Positions 35,797-48,794 of a stretch of 64,000 nucleotides of DNA are shown here, piece by piece (within the stretch, counting starts at the first letter, position 1; every line of letters starts with the position of its first letter). The stretch lies in contig WAID01000009.1 of assembly GCA_016584495.1 (NCBI GenBank), positions 4,092,001 to 4,156,000 of the forward strand, given 5' to 3'. This DNA comes from Celoporthe dispersa. Lineage: Eukaryota > Ascomycota > Sordariomycetes > Diaporthales > Cryphonectriaceae. The position numbers and the translations under genes were made by a program. A model generated the notes under the pieces. That model was not told the DNA's origin. It was given only the letters and a program-made list of their open reading frames with translations, and did not search any database.

Positions 35797-38700
35797 TTTG
35801 CTGCGCGCGCGAGCTGATTTGATTGCGAGTCGAGGGTGGACTGGGGTTTGCCCTCTGTCGCGTATGTACATGCTAACTAGAGCAGACAGAATTCTGGGTC
35901 TCTAGCCGGGATGCAACCTAGCAACAATGTGCAGGTGGGTGGGCTGTGCTGGAAATTACCATGTATGTACTCTGTACTATAGCAGAGGAGAGAAAGGCGT
36001 CTGTCCAGGTGGGAGGCTCGTTTCCGGAGATTTTATCGCGTAGTCTCTTGCACCTTTTCCTGGCACCCCAGTTCTGTTCTCTTCTCCCTCTTCCTCTCTT
36101 CGACCGCCCCCTTTCTTATTCCTTTTTTTGGCTTTTCTGGGTGGGGGGTTGGCTTGCAAGTCGTGAGCTACTACCGTATTGTGTTTCAGGTCTTATAGGT
36201 TGAACCCGGGGAATTTGTTGTTGTTCTCTGTGGCTCCTTGATGCAGACGGCCCCCAGGCGTAAGAAGGATCCTGCTTGTACTATGGTGGTGTGCAGTTCA
36301 GTAGTACGCGCTTCTCGAGACGATGGCTGCACACGTCTCCAGGGTGGACAAGGAGGGAGGGGCCACACGTTCTGCTGAGACCATGCACGCGCCAGACGTC
36401 TGGCTGCGGTCACCCATTGTATTGTGTATATACCGAGCTGACAGGCCTGATGATCCAAAAACTCCCAAGCTTCTACCGTCATAACCTGGCCTGGAGGGGG
36501 GCCCTCCACCGGAGCAGGAAAAGGGGGAGGGAGGAGGAACCGGACGGGACCTGGGAGAGGGGGGGGAAGGGGAGCTGGCTGCTCGGGCACAAGCCCTCTC
36601 CCAGGTGGTGAGAGGTGGTGTCATACTTACATATGCATACTACTCTCATAGGATGTACTATGTATGTGCCCAGCCCAGAGGATGATACGATGAAAACGAC
36701 AAGAGGACATCCAGGACAAGCAGGCACCCCGTGCAGAGAGGAGGCTCGTGCCATCTCCCATTGGCACGCAACTATCTGAGCCCATCGCCCAAACGAGTCA
36801 AGGCCGCCTGTGCAGGGTGCCAAGCAGCGCCGTGTCCACTGATTGGCGTTCCTTGTACCTGGGCCACGTTGCCTGCAGGTGCAACCACGCGGGTGGAGGG
36901 GGAGAGTGGAGGGAAGTGGAGGGGGAGGGGAGGGGGGCCCTTCGGGTTCCTGACCCAGTCTGCCAGTGGCGCTCGAAAATCAGCCCGAGGGGACTCTGCT
37001 TGGCCGGGGCGCCCTTGCAGGGCCTGCAGAGCCCGCACACCATGGCGACATGTGTCCGCCTAACAGCCCCTGCTGCCTGTTGTGGTTGTGCAGTGATAGT
37101 GCATACTAGGCCGTAGCACAATTGAGGTCCAACCGACGTCCCACATGCCATTGGCCAGATTGACAGGTGTACATGGGTCAGTCACCCGGGTCTAACCTTT
37201 CTCACTGGCCATAGTAAACTTCTGGTCCTACGCACAAGAGATACCCACGAAACATGTCCCTTTCCAGTCTCTTCCTCTTCCCCCCTCTCCCCCCCTGCGT
37301 CTTCTCCGCTCGTCCATTACCAGAGATATCCTCGTCTTCCTCGTCTTCCTCCTTCTTCCTGCAGATGATTGACGAGAAATTACCGTGGTTGTCAGTATTG
37401 CTCGTGTTCAAGCTTCCTCCTTCCCCCCACTTTCTCTCTGCACTGTCAGATCCTCGCGCGACGGGCCCCCGGCAGATTGGCATGAGGATCGACGACGACC
37501 GTAACGGCGCGATAAGAAAGTGTCAAGATAACCATGGTTCTACCCACCACAGCAGTGCTTGCCTCCTCCTCATCCGCCCCAGGCCTGGTCGGGCGGTCAG
37601 TCATTCTTCAGTCTTGTCTTGTCTGTCTCTCTTTGCCCGTCCTGTCGCAGACCCTGTCAGGGCCGGTTAGGCTAGTAAGAAGAGGGGAAGGAGGTGCCAG
37701 GGCAGGCGGGCGCACCCTCCCTCCCTTCTCTTTCCCTTCGGGTCTCCAGGGGTCGCACGAGGTGCCTTGCAGAAAAAAAGAAGAAAAAAAGGAAAGAAAG
37801 GGAAAGAAAAGAAAGAAAAAAAACGGTCCCACCACCATCTTTCTACAGAACCCACCGCTTGTTCCTCCTCAAATCTCTTGGTAGCGCGTGCGGGGGGACG
37901 GCAGGCTCTTTGTTTTAACCTCATCCCCGAACTCGACCTCGCTTAACCTGCTATAGTAGTCTTTGTTCCCACACGGACCACAACTGGCGATGGACCATAA
38001 GAGACGCACCCGATCCGACGACCACTTTGAGTTGTGAGAGATATCCTGGTGCACCCCACTCTCCCACCCGACCTTCTCTCCCTCAGGGGATCGAACATCC
38101 CTCATCACAAGTGGCTGTCGATGGAGGAGTCCCATCACTCCTGCTTGCTGGGTGCAATGATGGGCACCCAACATACTATGTGTTATATATGTAGGGCAAG
38201 TATCAGGTGGCCCCCCGCCGCCCTACCTACCTACCCATCTGCCAAAGAAAACCCGCCCCTCCTTCTCGAAGCGAGGTTTCGATAGCTCATGTACGGCTTA
38301 TGGTAGGATTTCCCTCACCACCACCTGGAAAAGGATCACCTCCTCCACCTCGGGGCCTCAGACCATCTCGTCACACCGGGACATGATGTGTTGCCGCACA
38401 AGCAGCATCAAAGAGGGGAAGCAGGATTTCTTTCACACCCTCTTCTCTCCAGGGCCTGTGCATCCCCTCTAACCCACTCACACTATGGTTTCTAGATTCT
38501 CTCTTGGCAGCCGGACCATCTTCCGTAGTGCCCTTCCTGCCCCTATGTTCAAAGAGGATCGGCCCGATGTTTTTTTTTTGTCTTTGGGCTTGGCCAGACA
38601 CCTTGTCCTGATATTGTTCAGAGGGGCCCGCAAGAGTGTGGAAACACTTCACTCCTGATCCATGATGCTTCTTTTTCTAAGCACGTTGCGCGTGGTAATA

Positions 38701-40968
38701 GGTGTTATCCCCAACTGCCGGGTCTGCGCTCCACATCCTCCAAAAGGCGACGCCCACAGGCCAGGCACCGCTGGTTCGTCTCGGTTGTTTTAACCGTGCA
38801 GGAGCCGGAGATATCCCCCTCCCCCCCAACCTACCTTGTGTGTGTGGCCCTGCCCTGCTGAACCACGTTTCTGAGTTGCATTGCCCGCCCTGGACAGCTC
38901 GGAACCGTTGAAGCAGCGCTGCTGTTGTCTCCAGGCGATGGACAAACCGCCCGAAGCGCCAGCTCGATGGTCTGTCTCTTCTCTGCAGGGGGGCTTCTTC
39001 CCACGAGGGTTAGTGTTGTGCTGTGCTGCAAGAGGCCTCTCTGGACTATGCATGCTGCGCTGCACATCAAACGGCTCATGGTGACTGACCCAGTCTTTGA
39101 CATGCCGAGAGAGGGACCTACAGCTTCCGAGTTCTGCTTTAGGACTGAGCAGTCACTGGTGAGGCGGCGTGTCTCCTAAATCCCTCTCGTCTCTAGGCCT
39201 GGCCTCGACGAGGCTCCAGCCGAAGAGAGCCCATGGCTGTCTACTGCAGTAATACTTGACTTGTGGTACTGGGACGACTTGGCTTTCATGACGTACCCGC
39301 CAACCTGCACCCCTACTATACTTCTTTCGAGGTGGTACGGAGTACTGGTAGTACTGTGTAGGCGTGCCATTCACGTTCCTGGCCTTGTTCTGTCGGTACC
39401 ACAGTAGCCAACCCCCCTCCCCTGTGCGTGCTTGATGATAACCCCGATGTTAAGATGCTCCAGGGCTGGAGCACACAACGGGGCCTGTGCGCGAGCACCA
39501 ACCACCAACATTCGAGGTCGCTCTGGTCTGGTCTCTATCGTGCCTTTTTTTTTCTCTTCTTCTTCTTCCTTGTATGCATAGTGTCTGCTATGCACAACTT
39601 CTCCTTAAGAAGGAGGACCCCCCACCCCATTCTAAAAAAAAATGAAAAGAGAGACGGACCTCTGGCGCCGGCTTGCAGCCCGCCCAAAAGAAGAAAAAGA
39701 CTGTCAGGCGCTGTTCGTTTCCCGGCATGGCTTGCTGGTGGACACGGCAGATGCAGTTGTGACAGGACGGGTATACATCCTAAGCATGGCATATGCAGCT
39801 GGATGCGGTATGCACAATATATCATGTACGCCTGTACGGTATGTATGTACTAATTACGCACCTGCATGGCCACTCGACCATGCAACCTTTCGCTACCAGA
39901 CAGGCACTCACCGCCGAATTCGTCGGCATATGTTCAGCAGAGACGAATACGGTCCAGTGTATTGCAATGCTTGTTTGATATACATATACCGTACATTTCA
40001 CCCACAAAGGCTGCTTCCCCGCCCGCTCGCTGCAGCAGCCACCATGCGGTCAGTGTGTGGCTTGCAGCAAGCCATGCACGGGATGCAAATGACACGCAGT
40101 CAGACGAGACACGGCAGCTTCTGCAGTGCGACAGCGGGAATGGCTAGGGGAGCGGGGTTTCCTCTCGGATGTAAGCTCCGCTGGGCATTATTGGGCATGG
40201 CCCGACGGCCCCAAGTCGTCGTCATCGTCGTCGTCGGTTTTTGGCGGCCGTGGGCCTCGCCTCGCCTCCCCCTCCCTCGGCAGGTCATTCTTTGTGCAGC
40301 TGCTTGTCTTTTGAGCAACCACTCCTCATGGGGGATCCTGATCCTGGTCGCCCGTCTCTGTGCTCTGGTCTCCTCCTCGCCTTGAGGAAGCACCCGACCG
40401 CAGCTGGAACTTGTCCCACAGGCCAGGGCAATACGCCTGTAGTCCAGTGTTCATGGCCGTCGACACGCAGATGTTGGCCGTAGCACTAAAGCGGCTGGGA
40501 GGATCTTTCCAGGTTCTCCACCGTTCATCCCATGCAGGCAAGATATGCACTAAGTAGAGAGTGAGAGGGGGAGACGATTCTCATGTATCATCGTTCCTAG
40601 CACAGTCTCACTATTTTCTTCTTGGAGCGCACGTGAGAAGGCGTAAGCTGGGAGAGGGTGCACCCCTGTCCGCTGGGTCGCAGCGCGTCCAGAGCGCACG
40701 AGAGTGTTGCTGCAGTCGCGTCAGGTGTACTAACCTGCACTACCATCAACACCTAGCAACAGTGGCACCTGCGCTGTAGCTCACCACCACTAGTGCTAGC
40801 CGCCCCCCTCTCCCCCCAAAACAACAACACCACCACCACTAGCCACCGCTCCCTGGAGAGGAGAATTAAAACGAAAAAAAAAAAAAAAACACAAAATGTA
40901 CCCTTCTCTGTGATCACCAACTCGTTCCAGCCGCGCCCCCCTCCGGGCCTCCACAAACCCAGCTCCAA
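34620..40968. other. 6.3-kb gene-free stretch
   Basis: No supported gene on either strand. Left end: kinesin promoter with gtgcgtgcgtgc-type repeats (34689-34733) and gacgacgac repeats (35036-35070). Middle: a (CT)13 run at 35771-35796, T-rich and C-rich tracts, and many gtac/tacatac words. Right end: promoter of eme1. Its length is unusual for this window's gene density. A non-coding RNA gene could be present but cannot be seen from sequence alone. Confidence 0.45.
35771..35796. repeat. (CT)13 microsatellite
   Basis: An uninterrupted run of CT dinucleotides about 1.2 kb upstream of the kinesin start codon. Confidence 0.85.
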
Positions 40969-43244
40969 ATGCCCGTCGAAATAATCAACCTCATCTCGAG
41001 CCCCGATGTCTCCCACCCAGCAGCGCCCCCCGAGAACAGAGGCGCTACCGCCCACGCGGCCTAGCAAGCCGCCCACTAGGGCAGTCGATTATGACATCTT
41101 CGACTTGACCACCGGCCGCGTCTCGAATCATGCCTCTGGTGGTGTACCTCGGCGCACGCTGGCCGCGTCCGCACCTCCACCGCTCCAGCGACGGAGTCCC
41201 GAGGCTCCCGCGCGACGCAACGGCTTTTCGCTCTTCTCCTCCGATGACGACCTCACGTTCGATGTGTTGGACGATGCGCAGCCCTCCAGGAAGAAGCCGA
41301 GGCTCGACGTTGCCAGCACCGGAGGTCCGAGCAGCAGGAACATAGAAGGAACAATAGACCGACCCTTTAGGCAGACAAGGAGCGGCGCCAACGAGGCAGG
41401 ACCCGGCGTGCTCCAGCCGGCCTGCGCGAGGAAGTGGAATGTGAACATGGATCCTATCCAGGCAAGCAGCGATCCCTTTGCCAGCTCTCCTCCGCCACAG
41501 GCGCACAGGGACAAGGCCAAGGAGGTCATGCATGCGGAGAAGGAGAACGTCGCCGACGGTCGGCCCCTGCTGGAGGACGATCCTTTTGCCAGCTCGCCCC
41601 GCCCGGCCGAGGCCGAGGGGAAGCCGAAGAGGAAGCACGCTGCAGCGCTGGAGCCGCCGGGGGCGCACGTGCATGTACTAAGCTCCCCCCTTGTTTGTGA
41701 GCAGCGGGCCTCTGGGGGAGGATATGGCCAGCCCAACACGGGGAACTGGTGTGAAGGGCAAGGGCGAGAGCGAGAGCAAGACGGTCGGATGGGACCCTAT
41801 CTCCAGCTCTGCGCCCGAGGCGGGGACGCGGGACGAATGGGATCTGGACCTGGATATCCAACAGCCGCGGAAGGCGTTTGGCAGGAGTCGCTCGGATGTG
41901 GTGGATTTCGATCTCGGTGATCTGGAGTGGGGCCCCGACGGCGAGGGCGAGCTGCCAGACATGGACGGCATCCAGCCGTCCAGGCCGGGCCCGAGCAGCT
42001 ATGGCAGGTCCACAGAGAAGGCCACGAGGCGCAGCTCCAAGGACAGGGCCGCCCCAGCCAGGAAGCCTGCAGCTGACAAGAACCTGGACCGCGTCGCCAG
42101 GGCGGCTGCCAAGGAAGCTGAGAAACGCCGCAAGCAGCGCGAAAAAGAGGAGGCAAAGGAGCAGCGGCAGCGCGAGAGAGAGCGCGCCGCGGCGCTGGCA
42201 GAGGTCAACAAGGTGCGGACAGACAAGAAGGTGTCCACACCCGAGATGATCGTAGACCTGCCTTCATCACTAGACCCCAGGGTGAGGGCCCAGGTCGAGG
42301 CGCTGCTGGAGGACCTGAAGGTCCAGAGCCACAGCCACGCCAGCCCCGTCAAGAACGTGGTCAAGTGGCGGCGAAAGGTGCGGGCGCGCTTCCACGAGGG
42401 CAAGGGCTACTGGGAGCCTATCCCCGAGCGGGTGGAGGACGAGAAGCACGCGATGGTCATCATGAGCGCCGCCGAGTTCGTGGAGCTCGTGCTCGGGACC
42501 AGCGGCTCCGACCTGGAGGCCCACGTGCGCGAAATGCAGCGGCACTACGGGCATCACACGATCATCTACCTGATCGAGGGGCTGACGTCGTGGATGCGCA
42601 AGAACCGCAACGTGCGGAACCGGCAGTTCCAGGCTGCAGTCCTCAGCGCCGGTGGTGATGCGGAGAACGCCAGCACTTCTGCTGCTGCTGCTGCTGCTGC
42701 TGCTGAACCAGCGCCGGCACAGACGAACAGGCGGCAGCGAAAGAAGAAGAACCCCAAGCCACCGCCTCAGCACATCGATGAGGACGCGCTCGAGGACGCG
42801 CTCCTCCAGCTGCAGGTGCGCCACGGCGCGCTGGTCCACCACACGGCGGCGGCGGTCGAGACGGCCAACTGGGTGGCCATCTTCACGCAGCACATCAGCA
42901 CGATCCCCTACCGGCGGCAGCGCGACGCCCTGAACGCATCGGCGGCGTTCTGTATGGACAGCGGGCAGGTACGGACGGGAGACGGGCCGCGGCGCACGTA
43001 CGCGCTCATGCTGCAGGAGATCGCGCGGGTGACGGCGCCCATCGCCTGGGGGGTGGCGGGGGAGTTTGGGAGCGTGAGCGAGCTCGTGCGGGGCCTGGAG
43101 AGGGAGGGCCCGCTGGCGCTGGAGGGCATCCGCAAGAGCGCGAACAAGGACGGGGCGTACACCGACCGGAGGGTTGGCCAGGCGGTCAGCAGGAGGGTGC
43201 ACAAGGTCTTTACGGGGCGGGACGAGACGAGCACTGATATCTGA
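40969..43244 (+). CDS. eme1: Eme1/Mms4, regulatory subunit of the Mus81 structure-specific nuclease
   Basis: ATG at 40969 opens MPVEIINLISSPDV, the usual start of this family. The N-terminal 250 residues are disordered, with repeated DPFASSP elements. The C-terminal half is the degenerate ERCC4-type nuclease fold plus helix-hairpin-helix region: PEMIVDLPSSLDPRV, VKWRRKVRARF, MSAAEFVELVLG, HTIIYLIEGLTSWMRKNRN, RNRQFQAA. A DNA-cleaving catalytic triad is not expected in this subunit. With Mus81 it cuts 3'-flaps, stalled forks and Holliday-type junctions in the nucleus. Two one-base breaks occur, both at C6 runs (41026-41031 and 41685-41690). Removing one C at each leaves exactly 758 codons, so I treat them as assembly errors. 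No intron is needed. A poly-Ala stretch is encoded near 42680. Confidence 0.9.
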
Positions 43245-43929
43245 GGCCGCGAGCACGTACTGTCAGGAGACCGTCGATGCCTTTTTGGGGGGATGGGGGA
43301 GGGGGCCACGGAGTGTGTCTTGGGAAAGCGAGGATCCCGACGAGTCCTCGTCGAGTCTGTGGCTGCTTGAAGGTCTCATGCATGTTATATTGCGTGCTCC
43401 CCATCTCTTCTGGAGCATATGCTACCGAAACCTGCGAGCCGTCTTTTGTAGGCTTGTGTCATGAATAAAACTCGATGCCCCGTCACAAGTATTGTTCATT
43501 CTTGACCCTTCTGAGTTGAACATGAGTATGACTTGAACAATACTCTCACCTGCCTTTTTTCTTTTATTTTTTTTTTATTCTTTTCCCCTCTTCCTTTCTT
43601 GCCCAGTGACTGATCAAGCAAGTACTTTGTGGTTTGTTTACTTGGCCATGTTAAATAGTTAGGCCTCGACGGGCCGCCAATAAGCGAAGACCTCGGCCGG
43701 TTACAGTTACATACATCATCATCATCCGTAGTGGCTTGCTACACCCTGGTTCGACTTGGACTCCTCCTGCTCCTCCTCCTCCTCCACTTCCTCCTCTCCT
43801 TCTCCTCGTTACCCACAAGGGACAACCATAACAACAACAACAAGAAGAAGAAGAAGCCAAAGAAGACAGACAGAGAGACAGAGCAGCCTCTGGCAAGGCC
43901 TGCCTGCTTCCTCTCAGCGCCTACTCAGA
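43245..43929. other. spacer with A/T runs
   Basis: 685 bp between eme1 and the HMG-CoA lyase gene, both on the plus strand. It contains poly-T tracts near 43555-43582 and an A/C-rich leader just before the next gene. No coding region of its own. Confidence 0.5.
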
Positions 43930-45214
43930 ATGAAGTGCCTACGAACATCAGCGCCCCGGCTGTCCCCCCTCTCCTCCTCCTCCCCCGCAGGAGCCACAGC
44001 ACCCCGCGATGGGGTCTGAGGGCCTCCTTCGCGACGGCCACAGATGCGGCGACAAGCCAGCAGCAGCAAAAACAACAGCCCTCGTTTGACAACCGCGTCA
44101 GGATCGTCGAGGTGGGACCGCGCGATGGGCTGCAGAACGAGAAGACGACGATCCCGCTGGCGACCAAGATCGAGCTGATTGAGAGGCTGGCCGGCACGGG
44201 GCTGGCGAATATCGAGGCTGGGTCGTTTGTGTCGCCGAGATGGGTTCCTCAGGTAAGAATCCTATCTCTGGAGGAGGAGGAGGACTCCCATGCTCTGTCC
44301 ATCTCTGCCCGAAAGCAAGTTAACACACACCCCGCGCCCCTCTCAGATGGACAGCTCCAACGAGATCCTCGAGCACATCCTCAAGAACAAGATCCCCTCC
44401 CCGGGACCCATCACCTACTCCTTCCTCGCCCCCCAACACCAAGGGCCTCGACAACGCCACCGCCATCCTCCGCGCCCACCCGGACAGCTTCGTCACCGAG
44501 TCCACCCGCCAGCAGGAGGCGGCGGCGGCGTCGTCATCATCACCGCCGCCGCCGTCGTCCGCTCCCAGGCCCGAGATCGAGCTCGCCGTCTTCGCCGCCG
44601 CCACCGAGACCTTCACGCAAAAGAACCTCAACTGCGACATAGCAACCTCTCTGGCCCGCTTCCGCGAGGTCATCGCCGGCGCCAAGCGCAGCCTCCCCGG
44701 CGTCCGCGTGCGCGCCTACATCTCGGTCGTGCTGGGCTGCCCCTTTGAGGGGTACGAGGTGGACCCGCACCGCGTGGCGGCCATCGCCACGGACCTGCTC
44801 GAGATGGGCGCCGACGAGATCGCCCTGGGCGACACCACGGGCATGGGCACGGCGCCGAGGACGGCACAGCTGCTGCGCGACGTGGCGGCGGCCGGGGTGC
44901 GGGTGGAGGACATCGCCATGCATTTCCACGACACGTACGGGCAGGCGCTGGTGAACACGGCGGTGGCCCTCGAGCACGGCATCCGCACCTTTGACGCCTC
45001 GGTGGGCGGGCTGGGCGGGTGTCCGTACAGCCCCGGCGCGACGGGCAACGTGGCCACGGAGGATGTGGTGTACTTTATGGAGAGCCTGGGCATGGACACG
45101 GGCGTGGACCTGGATGCCGTGGCGGGTATCGGGGGGTGGATCACGGGGGAGATCGGGAAGAACAACGACAGTGCTGTTGGGAGGGCGGTGCTGGGCGCGA
45201 GGAAGAGGACCTAA
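43930..45214 (+). CDS. hydroxymethylglutaryl-CoA lyase, mitochondrial
   Basis: The body is clear: RVRIVEVGPRDGLQNE (catalytic Arg and metal-binding Asp), ANIEAGSFVSPRWVPQ, a 94-nt intron (44253-44346), then MDSSNEIL, ITYSFLAP, DNATAILRAHPDSF, ISVVLGCPFEGYEV, GADEIALGDTTGMGTAP, MHFHDTYGQALVN and GLGGCPYSPGATGN, which includes the catalytic Cys. It splits HMG-CoA into acetoacetate and acetyl-CoA in leucine breakdown. The C6 run at 44429-44434 has one C too many: without it, APNTKGLDNA is restored and the frame stays open to the stop. At the 5' end, ATG at 43930 is out of phase with the transit-peptide-like STPRWGLRASFATATD. Either one C is missing in the C6 run at 43964-43969, or a 56-nt intron (43935-43990) is removed. 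Confidence 0.9.
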
Positions 45215-46335
45215 GTAGGTATGAGATAAAATCTATATATATAAAAATAAAATAAAAAAGGAAAGGGAAGAAAGGAAGAAAGAAGGAGAATGGCCTTCTC
45301 TCTCTCTCTCTCTTGGGGAGGGAAGAGGAACATCAGGACATTAACGGCCAGATGGCTTCTCGGACCATTTGAGGGAAAAATTCCGGGGTATAAACACCCA
45401 GGCAATGTTCATATCAACTCAAGCCACCCCATGATCGTGGTGCTGTGAAGGTCTCCGGGGGGCCTGTCTTGTGGCTTGTGATTTGATATCTGCTGTGTAT
45501 CCTGCCAGGCTTGTTGTTCCTCGTTCCTTTGTAGCATGACACACCATGAAGAAGGATGGTGGTTGTTTTATAATCCACCCTTTACTCCCCAGACAACCAT
45601 AATAATTCCTGACAGCTTCCTCGTGATCATTGCGGTACCGTATATCATTGGAGAGAAGCTATCTGATGAACAGCCAGGGCCCTCCTCACAAGAACAGATA
45701 AGCCCTGCTGTCCTGATCACCCTCCTCCCCGTCCTCTCTCTCTCTCTCGTCCTCGACTGTGCTATGCTGTAATATCGTCGTCACTGTTGCTGGCTTGGTG
45801 GTTTGTCACTGTTCACCCCTCCCCCTCCTCCCAGCCCTTACCTTTGGATGAAATGGTCCCTTGTCACTTAGCAGAGGACCAGCATTGATGATATCCTCCT
45901 TTCCACCCCTCATAAAGTAACAGGTCCCCGGAGGGAAAGAATCATCGTCATGGTAAATGTCGACTCCACACCCGCACCCTGTCTCCGCTTCAGAACCTCT
46001 CCCACAGGATACAAACATATTCTTGCCAACACGTAAAAAAAGGGTGGAAAAAAAATAACAAGCTGACACGTAACAAATTCTATTCTTCTCTCATACCAAG
46101 TTGGAGACTGGTAAGCAGGAGACAGGGAGAGGCCAGACCACAACCTGATTTCTATCTTTCAGCAGTCTGTCTGCTGGCTTGAGCTCCTTCTTTCTTCTCA
46201 CCATCATCATCAGACCTTCAGCTTGCTGCTGGCAGAAACATCTTCCTCCACTCCACACATACAACTCATTGTCCCCCCCCACCCCCTTCCTGCCACCAAG
46301 ATCTGTCCTTTGTGGCATCGAGAAAAAGCTGAGCC
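45215..46335. other. gene-free spacer
   Basis: 1.1 kb between two plus-strand genes. A/T-rich just after the lyase stop, with CT runs at 45298-45312 and 45736-45749. Probably terminator and promoter DNA; nothing else seen. Confidence 0.5.
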
Positions 46336-48397
46336 ATGGCACCTTCGAACCCGCCCGAGGGCAAACGCCAGGCCGACGACGGCGGCGGCGGCGACGACGA
46401 CGAGTACGACCCCATGACGCTCCCTCTCCGCAACGGCTGGCGCCGTCCCCCTCCTCAGACGTATTCCACCCAGCCCACCGCGGTGCCGCGCCGAAACCTG
46501 ACCGCGCCTGTGGGTAGCAACCATCTGCCTGGCCAGCCTGTGGGAGGTGAAGCCGTCCCTGCCCGGCAGCGTGGTGCTGCCGCTGCCCATGGCCAGGAGG
46601 GCCTGCGCAGGCTGACCGTCAACCAGCGGTGGATCTCGGTGACGGGCGCGAGGGGTGTTGCACCTGCCGAAGACGCCGTCCACATACGAGAGAGCACCGG
46701 CTCTCCGGACAAGAAAAACCAAGGACAAGACCCAGGCGCCGGCCAAGAAGGTCGACGACGAGGAGGAGAAGAAGAAGAGGACAAGACGGAGGACGTGGTG
46801 TACATGGCAGTCGGGAGTGAGGACGAGTACTACCTCGACGATCGCGAGGGTGTGGCGAGGAACATCAATAGGCACGTAAAGAAAGAGAAGAGCCTCACAC
46901 CCACCGGCAAGGTCTCGTCCCAGGTCCACGAGATGCGCCGCTCCGAGCGCCACACCAACATCGAGCCCGAGTTTGCCGGCCTCCTGCGCCCCACGCGGGC
47001 TGCGCGGTCTGAAGCCAGTGTCAAAGGCCATGGCGGACCGGCCGGTTCGGACAAGATCATCGTCAAGGAGGACCCTGACCGTGCCGTACCGGCCCGCACG
47101 TCGAAGACGATGACGACGGCGGCGACCAAGCCTACCACCAGCTCTACCAAGACCACCACCGGCCGCGTCACCCGCAGCATGACCAAGGCCAGCAGCGCCA
47201 ATACCGGGTCCTCTGCGCCGGTGGTTGCACCGTCCTCCCACACGCAGACCACCGCTTCGACCACCAGGACGAGCGGCGAGGACAAGGGCTCCTCTGGTCC
47301 GCCGTTCGCCTGGGACGTCTCTGACAAGAACGACAAACTACTGAAGCGGCCTCACTGGAGGCTGAAGCGCATGGCATACCTTGAGGGCTACGACCCGCAC
47401 GCGCCCGAGGAGGGGGCGGCGCAGAAGGCCAAGTACACGGTGCGCCTGGCCACGTCTGGTTCCGGGGAGCAGTGGCCCGAGAGCAACGCCCGGGGCGCGG
47501 CGGGCGAGGACCCCAGGGGGCGAGAGGTGACGAGGGTCATGGCCAGGATGACCCAGGAGGCCGTGGCCAAGGACAATGCCGAGGAGGAGGAGCAGGCCGA
47601 GCAGCGCGGCAGGGCCCGTCGTGTCCACCCGGATATTCCCACCTCGTTCGAGGAGGACTTCCGCCAGCGCCAGGCCGCGGCCCGAAGCGCGCCTCAGGCT
47701 GGACGCTTCCCTCCTGTCGCCGGAGGCCATCACCCCGGACAGATCAGCACGGCTCCTGCCGGGTTCTTTCCTGGTCCGCCAGCTCACATGTCTGGCCCTG
47801 GCAGCGCCCAGGACCACCAGCAGGCCGACCGCCCCTTCCCCTCCTCAGAGCTGACACCCGAGCAGGGCGGCTGGGACCTGGCACAGAGGGTGATGGACCA
47901 GATGCACGAGATCGAGCAGGCCGACATCCGGGCAGGCCGCGCGCCGTTCGAGGGCCCAGTGCGGATGCACGACTTCGAATACCGCAACCTCGTCGCCTCG
48001 GGACGTATCGGTGGACCGCGCGACGAGAATGGTCCTGTGGCACAGCAGCAGCGCCAGGCCCCTCCGCCGTCTCCGCAACAGGGCCCTGCCCGGCAGGACA
48101 GTCAGCGTGACGGGCGGGAGGGGGAGTCATGACGGCTCCCGAGGTGCGTACAACAGCCGCGTCACGGGCGTGCTGGCCGGACGCCTTGGCATGCAGCTCG
48201 AGGAGCCCCCTCCGCCGGGCGAGCCCTTCCCACCCTTGACAGGACCGTGGCCGACACTCCTAGACAATCTGCACCGGCCGATGAATCCGCCTGAGAACTT
48301 GGGTCGACGAGCTGACGGTTCGCGCGGTCAAGGTCCGGCTGCTGGCGGTCGTGGTGGTTCCCAACACATGGGACAGCCTCGGCGCCGGGGAGGATGA
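46336..48397 (+). CDS. large disordered protein of unknown function
   Basis: ATG at 46336 gives 598 codons without intron, to a TGA at 48132. The composition is Gly/Pro/Ala/Thr-rich with acidic and basic patches, typical of intrinsically disordered nuclear proteins. One segment reads EEEEDKTEDVVYMAVGSEDE. The 47,330-47,400 part (KRPHWRLKRMAYLEGYDP) is the most ordered-looking piece. No catalytic motif or membrane segment is visible. Directly past the stop, one base out of phase, 85 more codons of similar flavour continue to 48397 (SRVTGVLAGRLGMQLEEPPP, PPLTGPWPTLLDNLHRP). The junction lies at a G5 run (48119-48123), so the true protein probably extends to 48397, about 687 residues. I do not recognise a family. 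Confidence 0.6.
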
Positions 48398-48794
48398 TGG
48401 GTTTGGGTAGGATATTGGATCATTCTTGTCCTCCTGGGGCATGGTGCGATCAACCTTCTTGTGGTTGAAACTTCCGCCCTGCCAACGCAAGAGCACAGAA
48501 CGGATCCAAGGTGGAAGTGAATAGGGATGAGGACATGTCATGTGGGTGGTCTGTCGGCCCCCCGCTGGCCACAAGGGATGGCCAAGTTGTAAGAGTACTC
48601 TGGTGGGTGGTGTTCTAAAGCCAACCCAGCTCCACTGAGAGAGAGATTTTCACATCAGGTCTGTCCCACATCTTTTCCTGTTCACCTGGGTGCACTGAGA
48701 GCCGGCAGCCCTCGAGCCGTCAGCACATTAGAACTAGCTAGGCCTGGGTGCTGCTGATACCAGGTAGGCACCCTCGTCACGGCTTTCTCCTGGG
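48398..48794. other. spacer between convergent genes
   Basis: 400 bp separating the 3' ends of the disordered-protein gene and deoxyhypusine synthase. No feature seen. Confidence 0.5.
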
